A DNA stretch of 64,000 nucleotides from assembly GCF_022811725.1 (NCBI RefSeq), contig NZ_CP094527.1, positions 868,001 through 932,000 of the forward strand. Direction: 5' to 3'. The notes under the pieces are model-generated. The model was not told the DNA's origin and did not search any database. It saw nothing but the letters and a program-made list of their open reading frames with translations. Each line of letters starts with the position of its first letter. The first letter of the stretch is position 1. This document shows positions 1 to 7,782 of this stretch, piece by piece. The position numbers and the translations under genes are program-made. This DNA comes from Mucilaginibacter sp. SMC90 (GTDB lineage: Bacteria; Bacteroidota; Bacteroidia; Sphingobacteriales; Sphingobacteriaceae).

Positions 1-574
1 CCGGATTTTCGATGTCGTAATCTTCAAGGGCATAGGTGGCAAACGGAATGCAGTACAGGCGTTCGGTCCATTTCTGGTCAAACAGCATCACGTGTTTACG
101 GCCATTAAAATGTGTATGGAAAATGTGCGCAAGGTCAATGTCGTAGTGTAAAAACGTTACCGAACCGGCACCGCCAAAAAACATGTTGGGATATTTATCA
201 AGGAAGCCGCCCATCAAATCAGATGGAGAACGGTAATCGTCCAGTAATCTGGGGGCGTGTTTAATTGGGTCGAAAAGGAAGATCCTTAAATCGGTAGGCT
301 GTTTTTGGATGAGATCGATGTAATCGCCAAACTTCATTTCAGTTGCTGAGGCATTGATAGCTTTAGATGGATCGGCCTTTGAACTGTTATACAGCGGAAC
401 GGTTTGATCGCCAACAACTTCTTTCAGATATTCAAAAGTCCATTTTTGAAGGGCGGGCCAGCTTTCAGTCGCTTTACGGATTATAAGCGGTTTGCGTGGA
501 TTTAAGTAATTGTTAACAAAATCCTCTTTGCTTATATTGTCTACACTGTCAATAGGTGTAAGCTTTATACTCAT
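1..574 (-). CDS. Cupin-like (JmjC/cupin_8) domain protein, 3' part outside window
   Basis: An open frame reads leftwards from an ATG at 574 and runs off the window at position 1 (191 codons present, C-terminus missing). The product starts MSIKLTPIDS. It contains a section typical of cupin-like/JmjC proteins: LHYDIDLAHIFHTHFNGRK, where the HxD pair gives two metal ligands and the following Lys/Arg region fits 2-oxoglutarate binding. Family members are Fe(II)/2-oxoglutarate-dependent hydroxylases or demethylase-like enzymes of often unknown substrate. No signal peptide is seen, so it is probably cytoplasmic. The HxD identification is direct; the enzymatic role is inferred from family resemblance. 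The distal iron-binding His cannot be checked because it should lie beyond the edge. Confidence 0.75.
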   Translation of the reverse strand, partial: MSIKLTPIDSVDNISKEDFVNNYLNPRKPLIIRKATESWPALQKWTFEYLKEVVGDQTVPLYNSSKADPSKAINASATEMKFGDYIDLIQKQPTDLRIFLFDPIKHAPRLLDDYRSPSDLMGGFLDKYPNMFFGGAGSVTFLHYDIDLAHIFHTHFNGRKHVMLFDQKWTERLYCIPFATYALEDYDIENP

Positions 575-666
575 TTTCACAAATTAATTAACGGCCAAAA
601 TTAATTCTTTGTAAAAAATATGTAAACGAATTAAGAGGATTTTGAAACTATAATGACAGTTTTTTA

Positions 667-821
667 GTTGGCAATTTGCCGTTTGCAGCGGGCAGTTTTC
701 TTTTTTGGTTTGCAGTTTTGATGGAAAAAAGAATGCCGTTAGCGGTTTTAGCTAACGGCATTCTTTTAATAAAATCGCCTATAGATAACTGCAAACTGCC
801 TATGGGCAACTGCAAACTTAA
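667..821. repeat. Inverted heptad array around a terminator
   Basis: The 575-817 gap holds this element. The right arm (787-821) is five 7-base words in perfect phase based on AACTGCN; the left arm (667-694) is four words related to the inverse (for example GTTTGCA), with further copies out of phase to 724. The last right-arm word overlaps the stop codon of the fasciclin gene (818-820). The hairpin 727-767 sits between the arms. It belongs to the same architectural class as the arrays at 21.6, 23.9, 29.6 and 51.1 kb. Confidence 0.7.
727..767 (-). terminator. Intrinsic terminator of the fasciclin gene
   Basis: A perfect 17-bp stem (727-743 with 751-767) and 7-nt loop. On the minus strand it is followed by a run of six T, so it fits a terminator downstream of the fasciclin gene. 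A weaker T-run on the plus side makes it possibly bidirectional. Confidence 0.8.
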
Positions 822-1363
822 TTTGGCATCAGCACTGCATTCACTACATGAACAACACCGTTGCTTTGGGCAACATCGTTAATGGTGATCCAGGATTTGC
901 CCCCTTTTTCGTCAACGAGATATAGCTTGGCCCCCTGAGACATTACCGTTATTGTACCGCCGCTTAGTGTGCTTAACTCCGTTTTGCCTTTACCTTCTTT
1001 TACCTTGGTCAGCAAGTCGGCAGATGTAAATTTGCCGGATACTACATGGTAGGTTAAAGTTTTGATGAGCCCTGCCTTGTTAGCTGGTTTCATCAGGTTA
1101 TCAACTGTGCCGGCCGGTAATTTGGCAAATGCTTCATTAGTTGGTGCAAATACAGTATAAGGTCCTGCTGCTGATAGTGTTGGCGCAAGGCCTGCTGCTT
1201 TTATAGCTGCCACAAGTGTGGTATGATCTTTTGAACCGGATGCGTTTTGTACAATGTTTTTTGCGGGCGACATAACGGCGCCGCCAACTGTTTTTTGAGC
1301 GTAGGCTTTTGGAGCAGCGGCACAAATAAGTACTGCAAAGGCTGCGATGAATAGTTTTTTCAT
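818..1363 (-). CDS. Secreted fasciclin (FAS1) domain protein
   Basis: A 181-residue protein with a clear signal peptide (about residues 1-22, ending AYAQ) followed by one FAS1 domain (about 33-180). The H1-type box YTVFAPTNEAFAKLP and the C-terminal H2-type box GVVHVVNAVL are both present, so the domain looks complete. Single-FAS1 exported proteins are common in Bacteroidota and are thought to act in adhesion or at the cell surface or periplasm; the ligand is unknown. The gene stands alone between a terminator at 727-767 and hemW, with a candidate promoter at 1391-1425. The start at 1363 is supported by the signal peptide beginning directly at MKKLF. Confidence 0.88.
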   Translation of the reverse strand: MKKLFIAAFAVLICAAAPKAYAQKTVGGAVMSPAKNIVQNASGSKDHTTLVAAIKAAGLAPTLSAAGPYTVFAPTNEAFAKLPAGTVDNLMKPANKAGLIKTLTYHVVSGKFTSADLLTKVKEGKGKTELSTLSGGTITVMSQGAKLYLVDEKGGKSWITINDVAQSNGVVHVVNAVLMPN

Positions 1364-1390
1364 AATTTAATAGTCAGGATGCGTATCCTT

Positions 1391-1425
1391 TAAAGATACG
1401 GTTAGTAAAGCTAAACAGTTTCAAA
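1391..1425 (-). promoter_or_regulatory. Candidate promoter of the fasciclin gene
   Basis: On the minus strand TTTG (1422-1425) is followed after 23 nt by TATCTTTA (1391-1398), one mismatch from the Bacteroidota -7 element TAnnTTTG. The ATG lies 27 nt further on. Known consensus spacing is about 17-23 nt; activity is inferred. Confidence 0.4.
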
Positions 1426-1474
1426 CACTATTTTGCTTTGTAACAATGTATTGACCGTTGATGAGGCAAATGGT

Positions 1475-2596
1475 TTAAAAAAATAAGCCGCCGGCTACAT
1501 TATCTGCATACAATTTGCCCATAGGTGTCAAATAAATCACATTGTCTTTTTGAGTGATCCATTCCCTGTCAAAGTATTCGGCTGCAGCTTTAAGTAATTC
1601 GTCAGATGCACCTTTGGCTATCCGGTTAAGCTGGTTCAGGTCGAGCCCCCAAATGGTGCGTACCGATGTCATAATATACTCGTTCAGGCGGTTTTCTTCG
1701 GTTAGTTCCTCCGTTTCGGCAGGTAGTTTTCCGGTTTCGAGCACTTGCATGTATTTGGCATTATTGGCTATGTTCCACTGTCGCGTATCGCCATTATAGG
1801 AATGGGCCGATGGGCCAATACCTAAATATTTTATTCCTTTCCAGTAGTTGGAATTATGGCGTGAATACTGGCCCGGCTTGCAAAAATTGGAAATTTCATA
1901 GTGTTCAAAACCATGTGCCTGCATGGCATCCATCAGCACCATAAACTGCCCGGCGCTTTGCTGCTCGTTCATGGGCGGCTGCCTTTTTTTGCTGATGAAA
2001 GCTGCCAGTGCAGTTTGCGGTTCAACCGTCATGGAGTAGGTAGATATATGCGGAACATTTAGCTCAAATACCTTATCCAGGTTTTGTTTCCATTTGGTAT
2101 CGCTAAGCATGGGGTATCCATAAATCAGGTCGACAGTAATGTTTTCAAAACCGGCATCCTGCGCCCGTTTTACCGACGACTCGGCTTCCTGCCCGCGGTG
2201 TACACGGTTCATCCAAACCAAATCCTCATCAAAAAACGATTGAATCCCTATACTGAAGCGATTGACCGGTGTTTGCCTAAGGTTTTTGAGCTTATCCGCT
2301 TTCAGATCATCGGGATTAGCCTCTAAAGTTATTTCGGCCGTTGATGATACGGTGTGGAGTTCGGTAACAGTATTGATGATCCCGCTGATCTCGTCGCCAT
2401 TTAAAATAGAAGGGGTACCACCGCCAAAATAAATAGTTTCGATAGTTTCGCCGTTGAGATAGCTCTTTTGCAGTTTGATTTCGCTAACCAAAGCGTGCAG
2501 CATTTCATCCTTATATTTTAGTGATGTACTGAAATGAAAATCGCAGTAATGGCAAGCCTGTTTGCAAAAGGGGATGTGTATGTAAATTCCTGCCAT
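1475..2596 (-). CDS. hemW: Radical SAM haem chaperone HemW (HemN-like)
   Basis: The product is 373 residues when started at MAGIYIHIPFC (ATG at 2596); an ATG six codons upstream (2614) is in frame but the family usually starts at the MAGIYIHIPF motif. Cys11, Cys15 and Cys18 (CxxxCxxC) bind the radical SAM 4Fe-4S cluster. The residue after CxD is Phe rather than the fourth Cys found in coproporphyrinogen dehydrogenase HemN, which favours HemW, a haem chaperone for respiratory enzymes, over HemN. The GGGTPS motif for SAM binding and the GIQSF segment are present, as is a C-terminal HemN-type domain (LGIGPSAHSY onwards). Cytoplasmic. Divergent from the 2702 gene. Confidence 0.88.
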   Translation of the reverse strand: MAGIYIHIPFCKQACHYCDFHFSTSLKYKDEMLHALVSEIKLQKSYLNGETIETIYFGGGTPSILNGDEISGIINTVTELHTVSSTAEITLEANPDDLKADKLKNLRQTPVNRFSIGIQSFFDEDLVWMNRVHRGQEAESSVKRAQDAGFENITVDLIYGYPMLSDTKWKQNLDKVFELNVPHISTYSMTVEPQTALAAFISKKRQPPMNEQQSAGQFMVLMDAMQAHGFEHYEISNFCKPGQYSRHNSNYWKGIKYLGIGPSAHSYNGDTRQWNIANNAKYMQVLETGKLPAETEELTEENRLNEYIMTSVRTIWGLDLNQLNRIAKGASDELLKAAAEYFDREWITQKDNVIYLTPMGKLYADNVAGGLFF

Positions 2597-2701
2597 GGGG
2601 CAAAGGTAATGCAATTATTTTTTTGACTAAAGTTGGTATTGGTGAATAAGCCACAAAGGCATTTTTCTTTCTTTATCTTTAGTTATCAATTATTTCAGAT
2701 T

Positions 2702-3409
2702 ATGAACTTAAAAAGGACTATATTTTTATATATGTTTTTGTTGTTGGGGGTTATGGCCAATGGTCAGCAAAGCAACAAAACTATCCAGGTTAATATTCAC
2801 AAACTATTTAATGCCCGTCCGGTAACTACTGTTACCAATGGTAAGTTGCAAAGCTGGGTGACCGGCATTGATGGAGGGGGTAAAGGGGATGGTTACCTCA
2901 CCGCTGCCGCCGCAAAACTCAATGGCGATAAAAATGCACATGCTTTACCGGATGACCCGCTGATACCCGCCAATTCATCTCATCCTGCAATAATGCTTCA
3001 TTACACAAATGGAGACAAAGGAAACCAAACCCGAAATGTTGCCGGCATTGATAGTTTTAGCTTCGAGGTACCTCATAAAAAATATTCGGGCCTGTATTTG
3101 AGCCTTACCAGTTCAGAGGGGGCATCGCAACTGCATATCAGGCTAAGTTATACCGATGGCAGCGAAACCAGGGATTTTCTCTTACCCGATTATTATGCCG
3201 ATATTCCCGAAAATGACCCAAACATAAGCTATGTTGTTCATGACCAGGCTAAATGGGGGCCTGGAAATAAGATGACTGAAAGCGATCATCATAATATTGA
3301 CGTGCTGAATATCCACCCCGATCCGAAGCGGATTCTTGAAAAAATAACTGTTAGTAAAGATAATAACGGGTACCTGGTATTCTGGGCTGCTACCGGCACC
3401 ACTAAATAA
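2702..3409 (+). CDS. Secreted protein of unknown function
   Basis: The frame is open from 2633, but the signal peptide MNLKRTIFLYMFLLLGVMANGQ starts at the ATG at 2702, which is therefore the likely start (235 residues). I do not recognise the family. The mature part looks like a beta-rich domain (alternating hydrophobic stretches such as GLYLSLTSSEGASQLHIRLSY) with a conserved-looking DYYADIPENDPN segment and a histidine cluster (ESDHHNIDVLNIHPDP) that could bind metal or sugar. No lipobox and no T9SS sorting domain are visible. It stands alone between hemW (divergent) and the DUF4271 gene. Confidence 0.7.
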   Translation: MNLKRTIFLYMFLLLGVMANGQQSNKTIQVNIHKLFNARPVTTVTNGKLQSWVTGIDGGGKGDGYLTAAAAKLNGDKNAHALPDDPLIPANSSHPAIMLHYTNGDKGNQTRNVAGIDSFSFEVPHKKYSGLYLSLTSSEGASQLHIRLSYTDGSETRDFLLPDYYADIPENDPNISYVVHDQAKWGPGNKMTESDHHNIDVLNIHPDPKRILEKITVSKDNNGYLVFWAATGTTK

Positions 3410-3498
3410 TTTATTTCAATTAAGTGGTATGTGGTAAACCACTTGAAATAAGTTCAAAAAAAAGTTTGTTCATGAAATTCTGGTTCAGATAATTACCC

Positions 3499-3506
3499 TA
3501 CTTTTG
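3499..3506 (+). promoter_or_regulatory. Candidate -7 promoter element for the DUF4271-hemD operon
   Basis: TACTTTTG is a perfect match to the Bacteroidota -7 element TAnnTTTG, 29 nt before the TTG start at 3536. No clear TTG is present at the -33 distance, so the promoter may be weak or activated. Confidence 0.4.
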
Positions 3507-3535
3507 CAAAAAAATAATAAGCCCTGTTTTAAGCT

Positions 3536-4522
3536 TTGAGGACTCATTTGGTTATTTGGTGTTGCCTGCTTTTTTTGTTGAATAGTGTTGCTGCTTTTGC
3601 GCAGCAGGATTCAACAGTTGCCGACACGACTGTAAAATTGCCTGTGCGTGCTTTTCGTCCAGGTAACTCGGTGCTTGATTCGGTGGCTAACGCTATGCAA
3701 AACAGGGATAAGTTTATAGCTGATTCTGTAGCTATGCGTTACCTTCGGGTGCCTGATGCAGCCATGCGCGCCGAATATGCTGATAGCGTTTTTGCCAGGG
3801 AATTATACCACGGTTACGGTTTTCTGGACATTCATTCAAGATCAAAAAGCAGGGTGATGGAAGGCCATTATCGTCCCTCTCGCGATCCATGGATCATTGT
3901 GATCATTATCGTTATGCTATTGTACACGGCTATTCTTAACCTTGCCTTAAGCAAAGATGTGAGTAACGTATTTACATCTTTTTATAGTAAACGGGTACTT
4001 TCAATAGCCGGTAAAGAAGAAAGCCCGGTAAGTTCATGGGCCTTTCTTGGTTTATTTTTGTTGTTTTGCGCCACGTTTGGTTTGTTTTTATACCAGCTGG
4101 CGGCATACAAAGGCGTTTATTATAAAATAGCAGGAAGCGGGCTGTTTACTTTTCTGACTATTGTAATCATCGTGCTGTTTTCGCTCAAGTTTTTAATACT
4201 CAAGTTTTTAGGATTTGTGTTTGATATTAATAAGCTGGTGAGCGAGTACCTAAATATTCTGCATCTTACCTATTTTAACATTGCGTTTGTTTTTTTGCCA
4301 GTGGTTATTTGTTTTAGCCTTCTTGGGGCACAATATATCCCGGTTTTACTGACAGCTACGCTTATTATAATCATCGTAATTTTTATATGGCAATATATCA
4401 GGAGCAGCGTAAATATAATTTCTACCATTCGATTTCATAAGTTTTATTTATTTACGTATCTTTGTGCCCTCGAAATTTGCCCTGTTTTGATTTTAATAAA
4501 GGCATTGAATATTAAAATTTAG
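3536..4522 (+). CDS. DUF4271 integral membrane protein, TTG start
   Basis: A 328-residue protein that starts at TTG: the signal peptide MRTHLVIWCCLLFLLNSVAAFAQ begins exactly there and no ATG follows until beyond residue 50. The N-terminal 120 residues are soluble and exported; from the motif RDPWIIVIIIVMLLYTAILN there are about six to seven membrane segments to the C-terminus. The membrane part matches DUF4271, a Bacteroidota family that sits immediately upstream of uroporphyrinogen-III synthase. Here hemD follows after 18 nt, so the two are co-transcribed. The function is unknown; the coupling to hemD suggests a link to tetrapyrrole synthesis or to the envelope. The TTG start may keep expression low. 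Confidence 0.82.
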   Translation: MRTHLVIWCCLLFLLNSVAAFAQQDSTVADTTVKLPVRAFRPGNSVLDSVANAMQNRDKFIADSVAMRYLRVPDAAMRAEYADSVFARELYHGYGFLDIHSRSKSRVMEGHYRPSRDPWIIVIIIVMLLYTAILNLALSKDVSNVFTSFYSKRVLSIAGKEESPVSSWAFLGLFLLFCATFGLFLYQLAAYKGVYYKIAGSGLFTFLTIVIIVLFSLKFLILKFLGFVFDINKLVSEYLNILHLTYFNIAFVFLPVVICFSLLGAQYIPVLLTATLIIIIVIFIWQYIRSSVNIISTIRFHKFYLFTYLCALEICPVLILIKALNIKI

Positions 4523-4540
4523 GTTATTAAAAGCACTGAA

Positions 4541-5299
4541 TTGGAAGATAGAAAGAAAAAGGTTAAAAGCATACTGGTTACTTTGCCTAAGCCCGAAAAT
4601 GATAAAAATCCTTATGCCGAGCTGGCTAAAAAGCTTAACCTGAAAATTGATTTCAGATCATTTATTCATGTTGAGGGTGTGCCCGCAAAGGATTTCAGAA
4701 AAGAAAAGATAAACCTGGCTGATTTTAGCGCGGTGATCTTTACCAGTCGTAACTCGGCCGATCATTTTTTCCGTATATGCGAAGAAATGCGGTTTGAGGT
4801 GCCGGTTGAAATGAAATATTTCTGCCTTTCAGAAACCATAGCACTTTATCTTCAAAAGTATATCCAGTACCGTAAGCGTAAGATATTTTTTGGCAAGCAA
4901 ACAGCTGCCGATCTTGCTGAGGTATTGAAAAAACATTCGTCCGAAAAATTTCTTTACCCATGCTCGGATGTGGCTGCCGAAGAAACACAGCGCTTTTTGC
5001 TGGAGAATGGATATAATTTTACTCCGGCAGTGCTTTTCCGTACTGTTTGCAGTGATCTCTCTGACCTGGCCGATGTGTTTTACGATGTTATTGCATTTTT
5101 TAGCCCGTCAAGTATCCAGTCGTTGTATAAAAACTTTCCCGATTTTAAACAAAATAATACCCGCATAGCTGCTTTTGGTGCAACTACCCATAAGGCAGTG
5201 CTTGAAGCTGGTTTAATTTTGGATGTACCGGCTCCAACTCCAGGCGCTCCGTCAATGACGATGGCTATAGAGCAGTATGTTAAGCTTGTAAATAAGTAA
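4541..5299 (+). CDS. hemD: Uroporphyrinogen-III synthase, TTG start
   Basis: A 252-residue two-lobed HemD-type protein, which cyclises hydroxymethylbilane to uroporphyrinogen III with inversion of ring D. Characteristic pieces are visible: the N-lobe FTSRNSADHFF, YPCSDVAAEET in the second lobe, VIAFFSPSSIQSL and FGATTHKAVLEAG near the end. The family has low conservation and no strictly required catalytic residue. An in-frame TAG at 4520 and the lack of another ATG/GTG until about residue 80 make TTG at 4541 the start. It is cytoplasmic, second gene of the operon with DUF4271, and is followed by a strong terminator at 5350-5390. Confidence 0.85.
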   Translation: MEDRKKKVKSILVTLPKPENDKNPYAELAKKLNLKIDFRSFIHVEGVPAKDFRKEKINLADFSAVIFTSRNSADHFFRICEEMRFEVPVEMKYFCLSETIALYLQKYIQYRKRKIFFGKQTAADLAEVLKKHSSEKFLYPCSDVAAEETQRFLLENGYNFTPAVLFRTVCSDLSDLADVFYDVIAFFSPSSIQSLYKNFPDFKQNNTRIAAFGATTHKAVLEAGLILDVPAPTPGAPSMTMAIEQYVKLVNK

Positions 5300-5349
5300 T
5301 TTAGAAATTTATTTAACCGGCTGCAACTTTTTGCAGTATTTACCCGTAT

Positions 5350-5390
5350 AACCGCTAACTAATTGTCATATTAACAATTGGTTAGCGGTT
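5350..5390 (+). terminator. Terminator between hemD and gldK
   Basis: A 17-bp stem (5350-5366 with 5374-5390, one G-U pair) and a 7-nt loop, followed by TGTTAATTAT. It separates the DUF4271-hemD operon from gldK, so gldKLMN has its own promoter between 5391 and 5551. Confidence 0.75.
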
Positions 5391-5551
5391 TGTTAATTAT
5401 ATGGCGTTTTGTGCTGTATTGGTAAGATAACTACACAGTTTATCGGTTCAAGAGGCCAAAATATCGTTTTTTATAGCTTACATTGAGTAAAATGTAATAT
5501 ATTCGGGCGTCGCATTGTGTTATAGTTATATAACTGATTTTGAATTGTAAA

Positions 5552-6871
5552 ATGAAGCAGATATACTTTTTAATAGTAGTTTTAGCAGGTAGTGTATTAA
5601 GTGGTTGCGGTCGTGGCGGCGGTGACAGGGGGGAAGTTGTGGGTGTACCTGCAAGGTCATTCAGGGCCGAAGTTCCATACGGTATGGTTTATATTCCGGG
5701 CGGTAGCTTCCTTATGGGGCAAACTGATCAGGATGTAACCTTTGCCCAAATTGCACAAACCAAGCAGGTTACTGTTTCTCCCTTTTTTATGGATCAAACC
5801 GAAACCAGTAACAGTCAGTACAAAATGTTTGTGAACTGGGTGCGCGATTCGATAGCTATCTCAAATTATATCAACGATAACAAATATTTCATCCAGCCAA
5901 AAGCTGGTGCCGGAAATAACAATGCAGGTGGTAAAAGATTCATCAACTGGGATTTTGTAAAGAAAAATCCTATCTGGAGCAGCAAGGGCGGCCAGGCAAG
6001 CAATGCTCAGAAATTACAGGGCATGTATTACCAGGGCGATGACCGCGTGTTTGATCGTAATGAGGTTGACGTGCGTTTGCTGAAATATAACTACGCGCTG
6101 TTTACCCTGCGCGATGCTGCTGATCATCATAACGATAAAACCAAGCGCCGTTCTGACTTCATTGTTCGTGATACTGTTGCCGTATATCCTGATACGCTTG
6201 TATGGCTGAGTGATTTTTCATATGCAGCAAACGAGCCAATGGTTGAAAGTTATTTTTCACATCCGGCATTCCGCAATTATCCGGTTGTAGGTGTAACCTG
6301 GAGACAAGCAAGGGCTTACAGCGTATGGCGTACACGTTACAATGATGCTTACAAAGATAAACGTCGTTTACCTCACCGTGCACCTTACAGTTTACCTACA
6401 GAAGCTGAGTTTGAATACGCAGCCCGTGGTGGCAGGATTGGTACAGATTATCCATGGGGTGGTCCTTACATTAAAAACGCCAAAGGTTGTTTGCTGGCAA
6501 ACTTTAAGCCTGGTCGTGGTAATTACACTGACGATGGTGGTGCGTATACAGTTCCGGTCCGTTCATATTTCCCTAACGATTATGGGTTATATAATATGGC
6601 AGGCAACGTGGCCGAATGGACACTATCTGCCTTTGACGAATCGGCATCGACATTTGTGCATGACCTTGCCCCAACCTTTAATTACGAAGCTAAATCTACC
6701 GACCCCGAAATATTGAAACGTAAAGTTGTACGCGGCGGTTCATGGAAAGATGTGGGATATTTTCTTCAAAATTCAACCCGGACCTACGAATACCAGGATA
6801 CCGCTAAATCATATATCGGTTTCCGTTGTGTAACCCATTATTTAGGGCGCGACATCACAGATAAACGCTAA
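5552..6871 (+). CDS. gldK: Gliding motility / T9SS lipoprotein GldK
   Basis: GldK (PorK) is an outer-membrane lipoprotein that forms the periplasmic T9SS ring with GldN. The ATG at 5552 gives a lipoprotein signal MKQIYFLIVVLAGSVLSGC (lipobox LSGC, Cys19); the frame extends only four codons upstream to a TTG, which is less likely. The mature protein (439 residues in all) has a formylglycine-generating-enzyme (FGE-sulfatase) fold: YIPGGSFLMG, VVGVTWRQARAYSVW, LPTEAEFEYAARGG, NMAGNVAEW, VVRGGSWKD and YIGFRCV appear in the expected order. GldK is not thought to be an active FGE. First gene of gldKLMN; gldL follows after 65 nt. Confidence 0.95.
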   Translation: MKQIYFLIVVLAGSVLSGCGRGGGDRGEVVGVPARSFRAEVPYGMVYIPGGSFLMGQTDQDVTFAQIAQTKQVTVSPFFMDQTETSNSQYKMFVNWVRDSIAISNYINDNKYFIQPKAGAGNNNAGGKRFINWDFVKKNPIWSSKGGQASNAQKLQGMYYQGDDRVFDRNEVDVRLLKYNYALFTLRDAADHHNDKTKRRSDFIVRDTVAVYPDTLVWLSDFSYAANEPMVESYFSHPAFRNYPVVGVTWRQARAYSVWRTRYNDAYKDKRRLPHRAPYSLPTEAEFEYAARGGRIGTDYPWGGPYIKNAKGCLLANFKPGRGNYTDDGGAYTVPVRSYFPNDYGLYNMAGNVAEWTLSAFDESASTFVHDLAPTFNYEAKSTDPEILKRKVVRGGSWKDVGYFLQNSTRTYEYQDTAKSYIGFRCVTHYLGRDITDKR

Positions 6872-6936
6872 TTGAAAATTAGTTAGAGCAAGCAAATCAA
6901 ATCAAAAAATAAAAAGTTTACTTCTGAATTATTATT

Positions 6937-7740
6937 ATGGCTGGAAAGAAAAAACCTTACGGAATAGGTAACATCGTATCATGGGGTGCTACAGTGGTGA
7001 TTATAGGGTTAATGTTTAAGATTTTGCACTGGCCTGGTGCCACCTACTGGATAGCGGGAGGGCTTATTACTGAAGCTATACTGTTTTTTATATTAGGTTT
7101 TCAGAGAGAAGACAAAGAAATTGACTGGGTGCGTGTGTATCCCGAACTAAGCGAAGATTTTCAGGGCGAACTTCCAAAATCAACAGTAAGGGGTGGGAGC
7201 AGTAATGCAGGCCCGTCAACAACTGCTGCTTTGGATAAAATGATGGAAGATGCTAAAATTGGCCCTGAACTGGTACGCAGCCTTGGTGATGGCTTACGCA
7301 CATTTGGCGATAAAGTAGCTGCCATATCACGCGTTACCGACGCGGGTGAAGCTACCATAGCTTTTACCGCTAAAGTTAAAGATGCAACTGCAAGTTATGA
7401 TAAGCTGAGCAATTCATTTGAAAAGGCATCGGCCAATTTAACCGAAATGGCTAATTCAAACATTGATTCAAAAGCTTACCATGACCAGGTTAATCAATTG
7501 GCTAAAAACTTATCGGCACTTAATGCCGTATACGAGCTTGAGCTGCAAGATTCAAGCGCGCACTTAAAATCAATGAATAAATTTTACCAGAACCTTGCGC
7601 TTACCATGAACAACTTCAATGAATCAATGGATGATTCAAAACAGTTCAAGGAAGAGGTTGGTCGTTTGGCTAAAAACCTGGCGTCATTAAACTCCATTTA
7701 TGGTAACATGCTTACGGCCATGAACCAGCCGCGTGTTTAA
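6937..7740 (+). CDS. gldL: T9SS inner-membrane motor protein GldL
   Basis: A 267-residue protein with two N-terminal membrane helices (about residues 10-32 and 35-55) and a long cytoplasmic coiled-coil tail, as in GldL/PorL. With GldM it forms the proton-driven rotary motor of the type IX secretion and gliding machinery. Charged residues inside the helices, Lys28 (GLMFKILHW) and Glu46 (LITEAILFF), correspond in position to the membrane-embedded charged residues known to matter for proton coupling in this family. The tail (about 90-267) has low-complexity helix with repeated QLAKNLSALN / RLAKNLASLN units. The gene lies 65 nt after gldK and 42 nt before gldM. Confidence 0.95.
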   Translation: MAGKKKPYGIGNIVSWGATVVIIGLMFKILHWPGATYWIAGGLITEAILFFILGFQREDKEIDWVRVYPELSEDFQGELPKSTVRGGSSNAGPSTTAALDKMMEDAKIGPELVRSLGDGLRTFGDKVAAISRVTDAGEATIAFTAKVKDATASYDKLSNSFEKASANLTEMANSNIDSKAYHDQVNQLAKNLSALNAVYELELQDSSAHLKSMNKFYQNLALTMNNFNESMDDSKQFKEEVGRLAKNLASLNSIYGNMLTAMNQPRV

Positions 7741-7782
7741 TTATAATTAATTGATTGATTACCAAGAAAAGAATTAGAATAG

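Noticed and set aside
676..882. 68-codon plus-strand frame
   Set aside because: Lies over the inverted array, terminator and 3' end of the fasciclin gene; no protein-like pattern.
6342..6716. 124-codon frame inside gldK
   Set aside because: Shadow in another frame; gldK motifs prove the coding frame.
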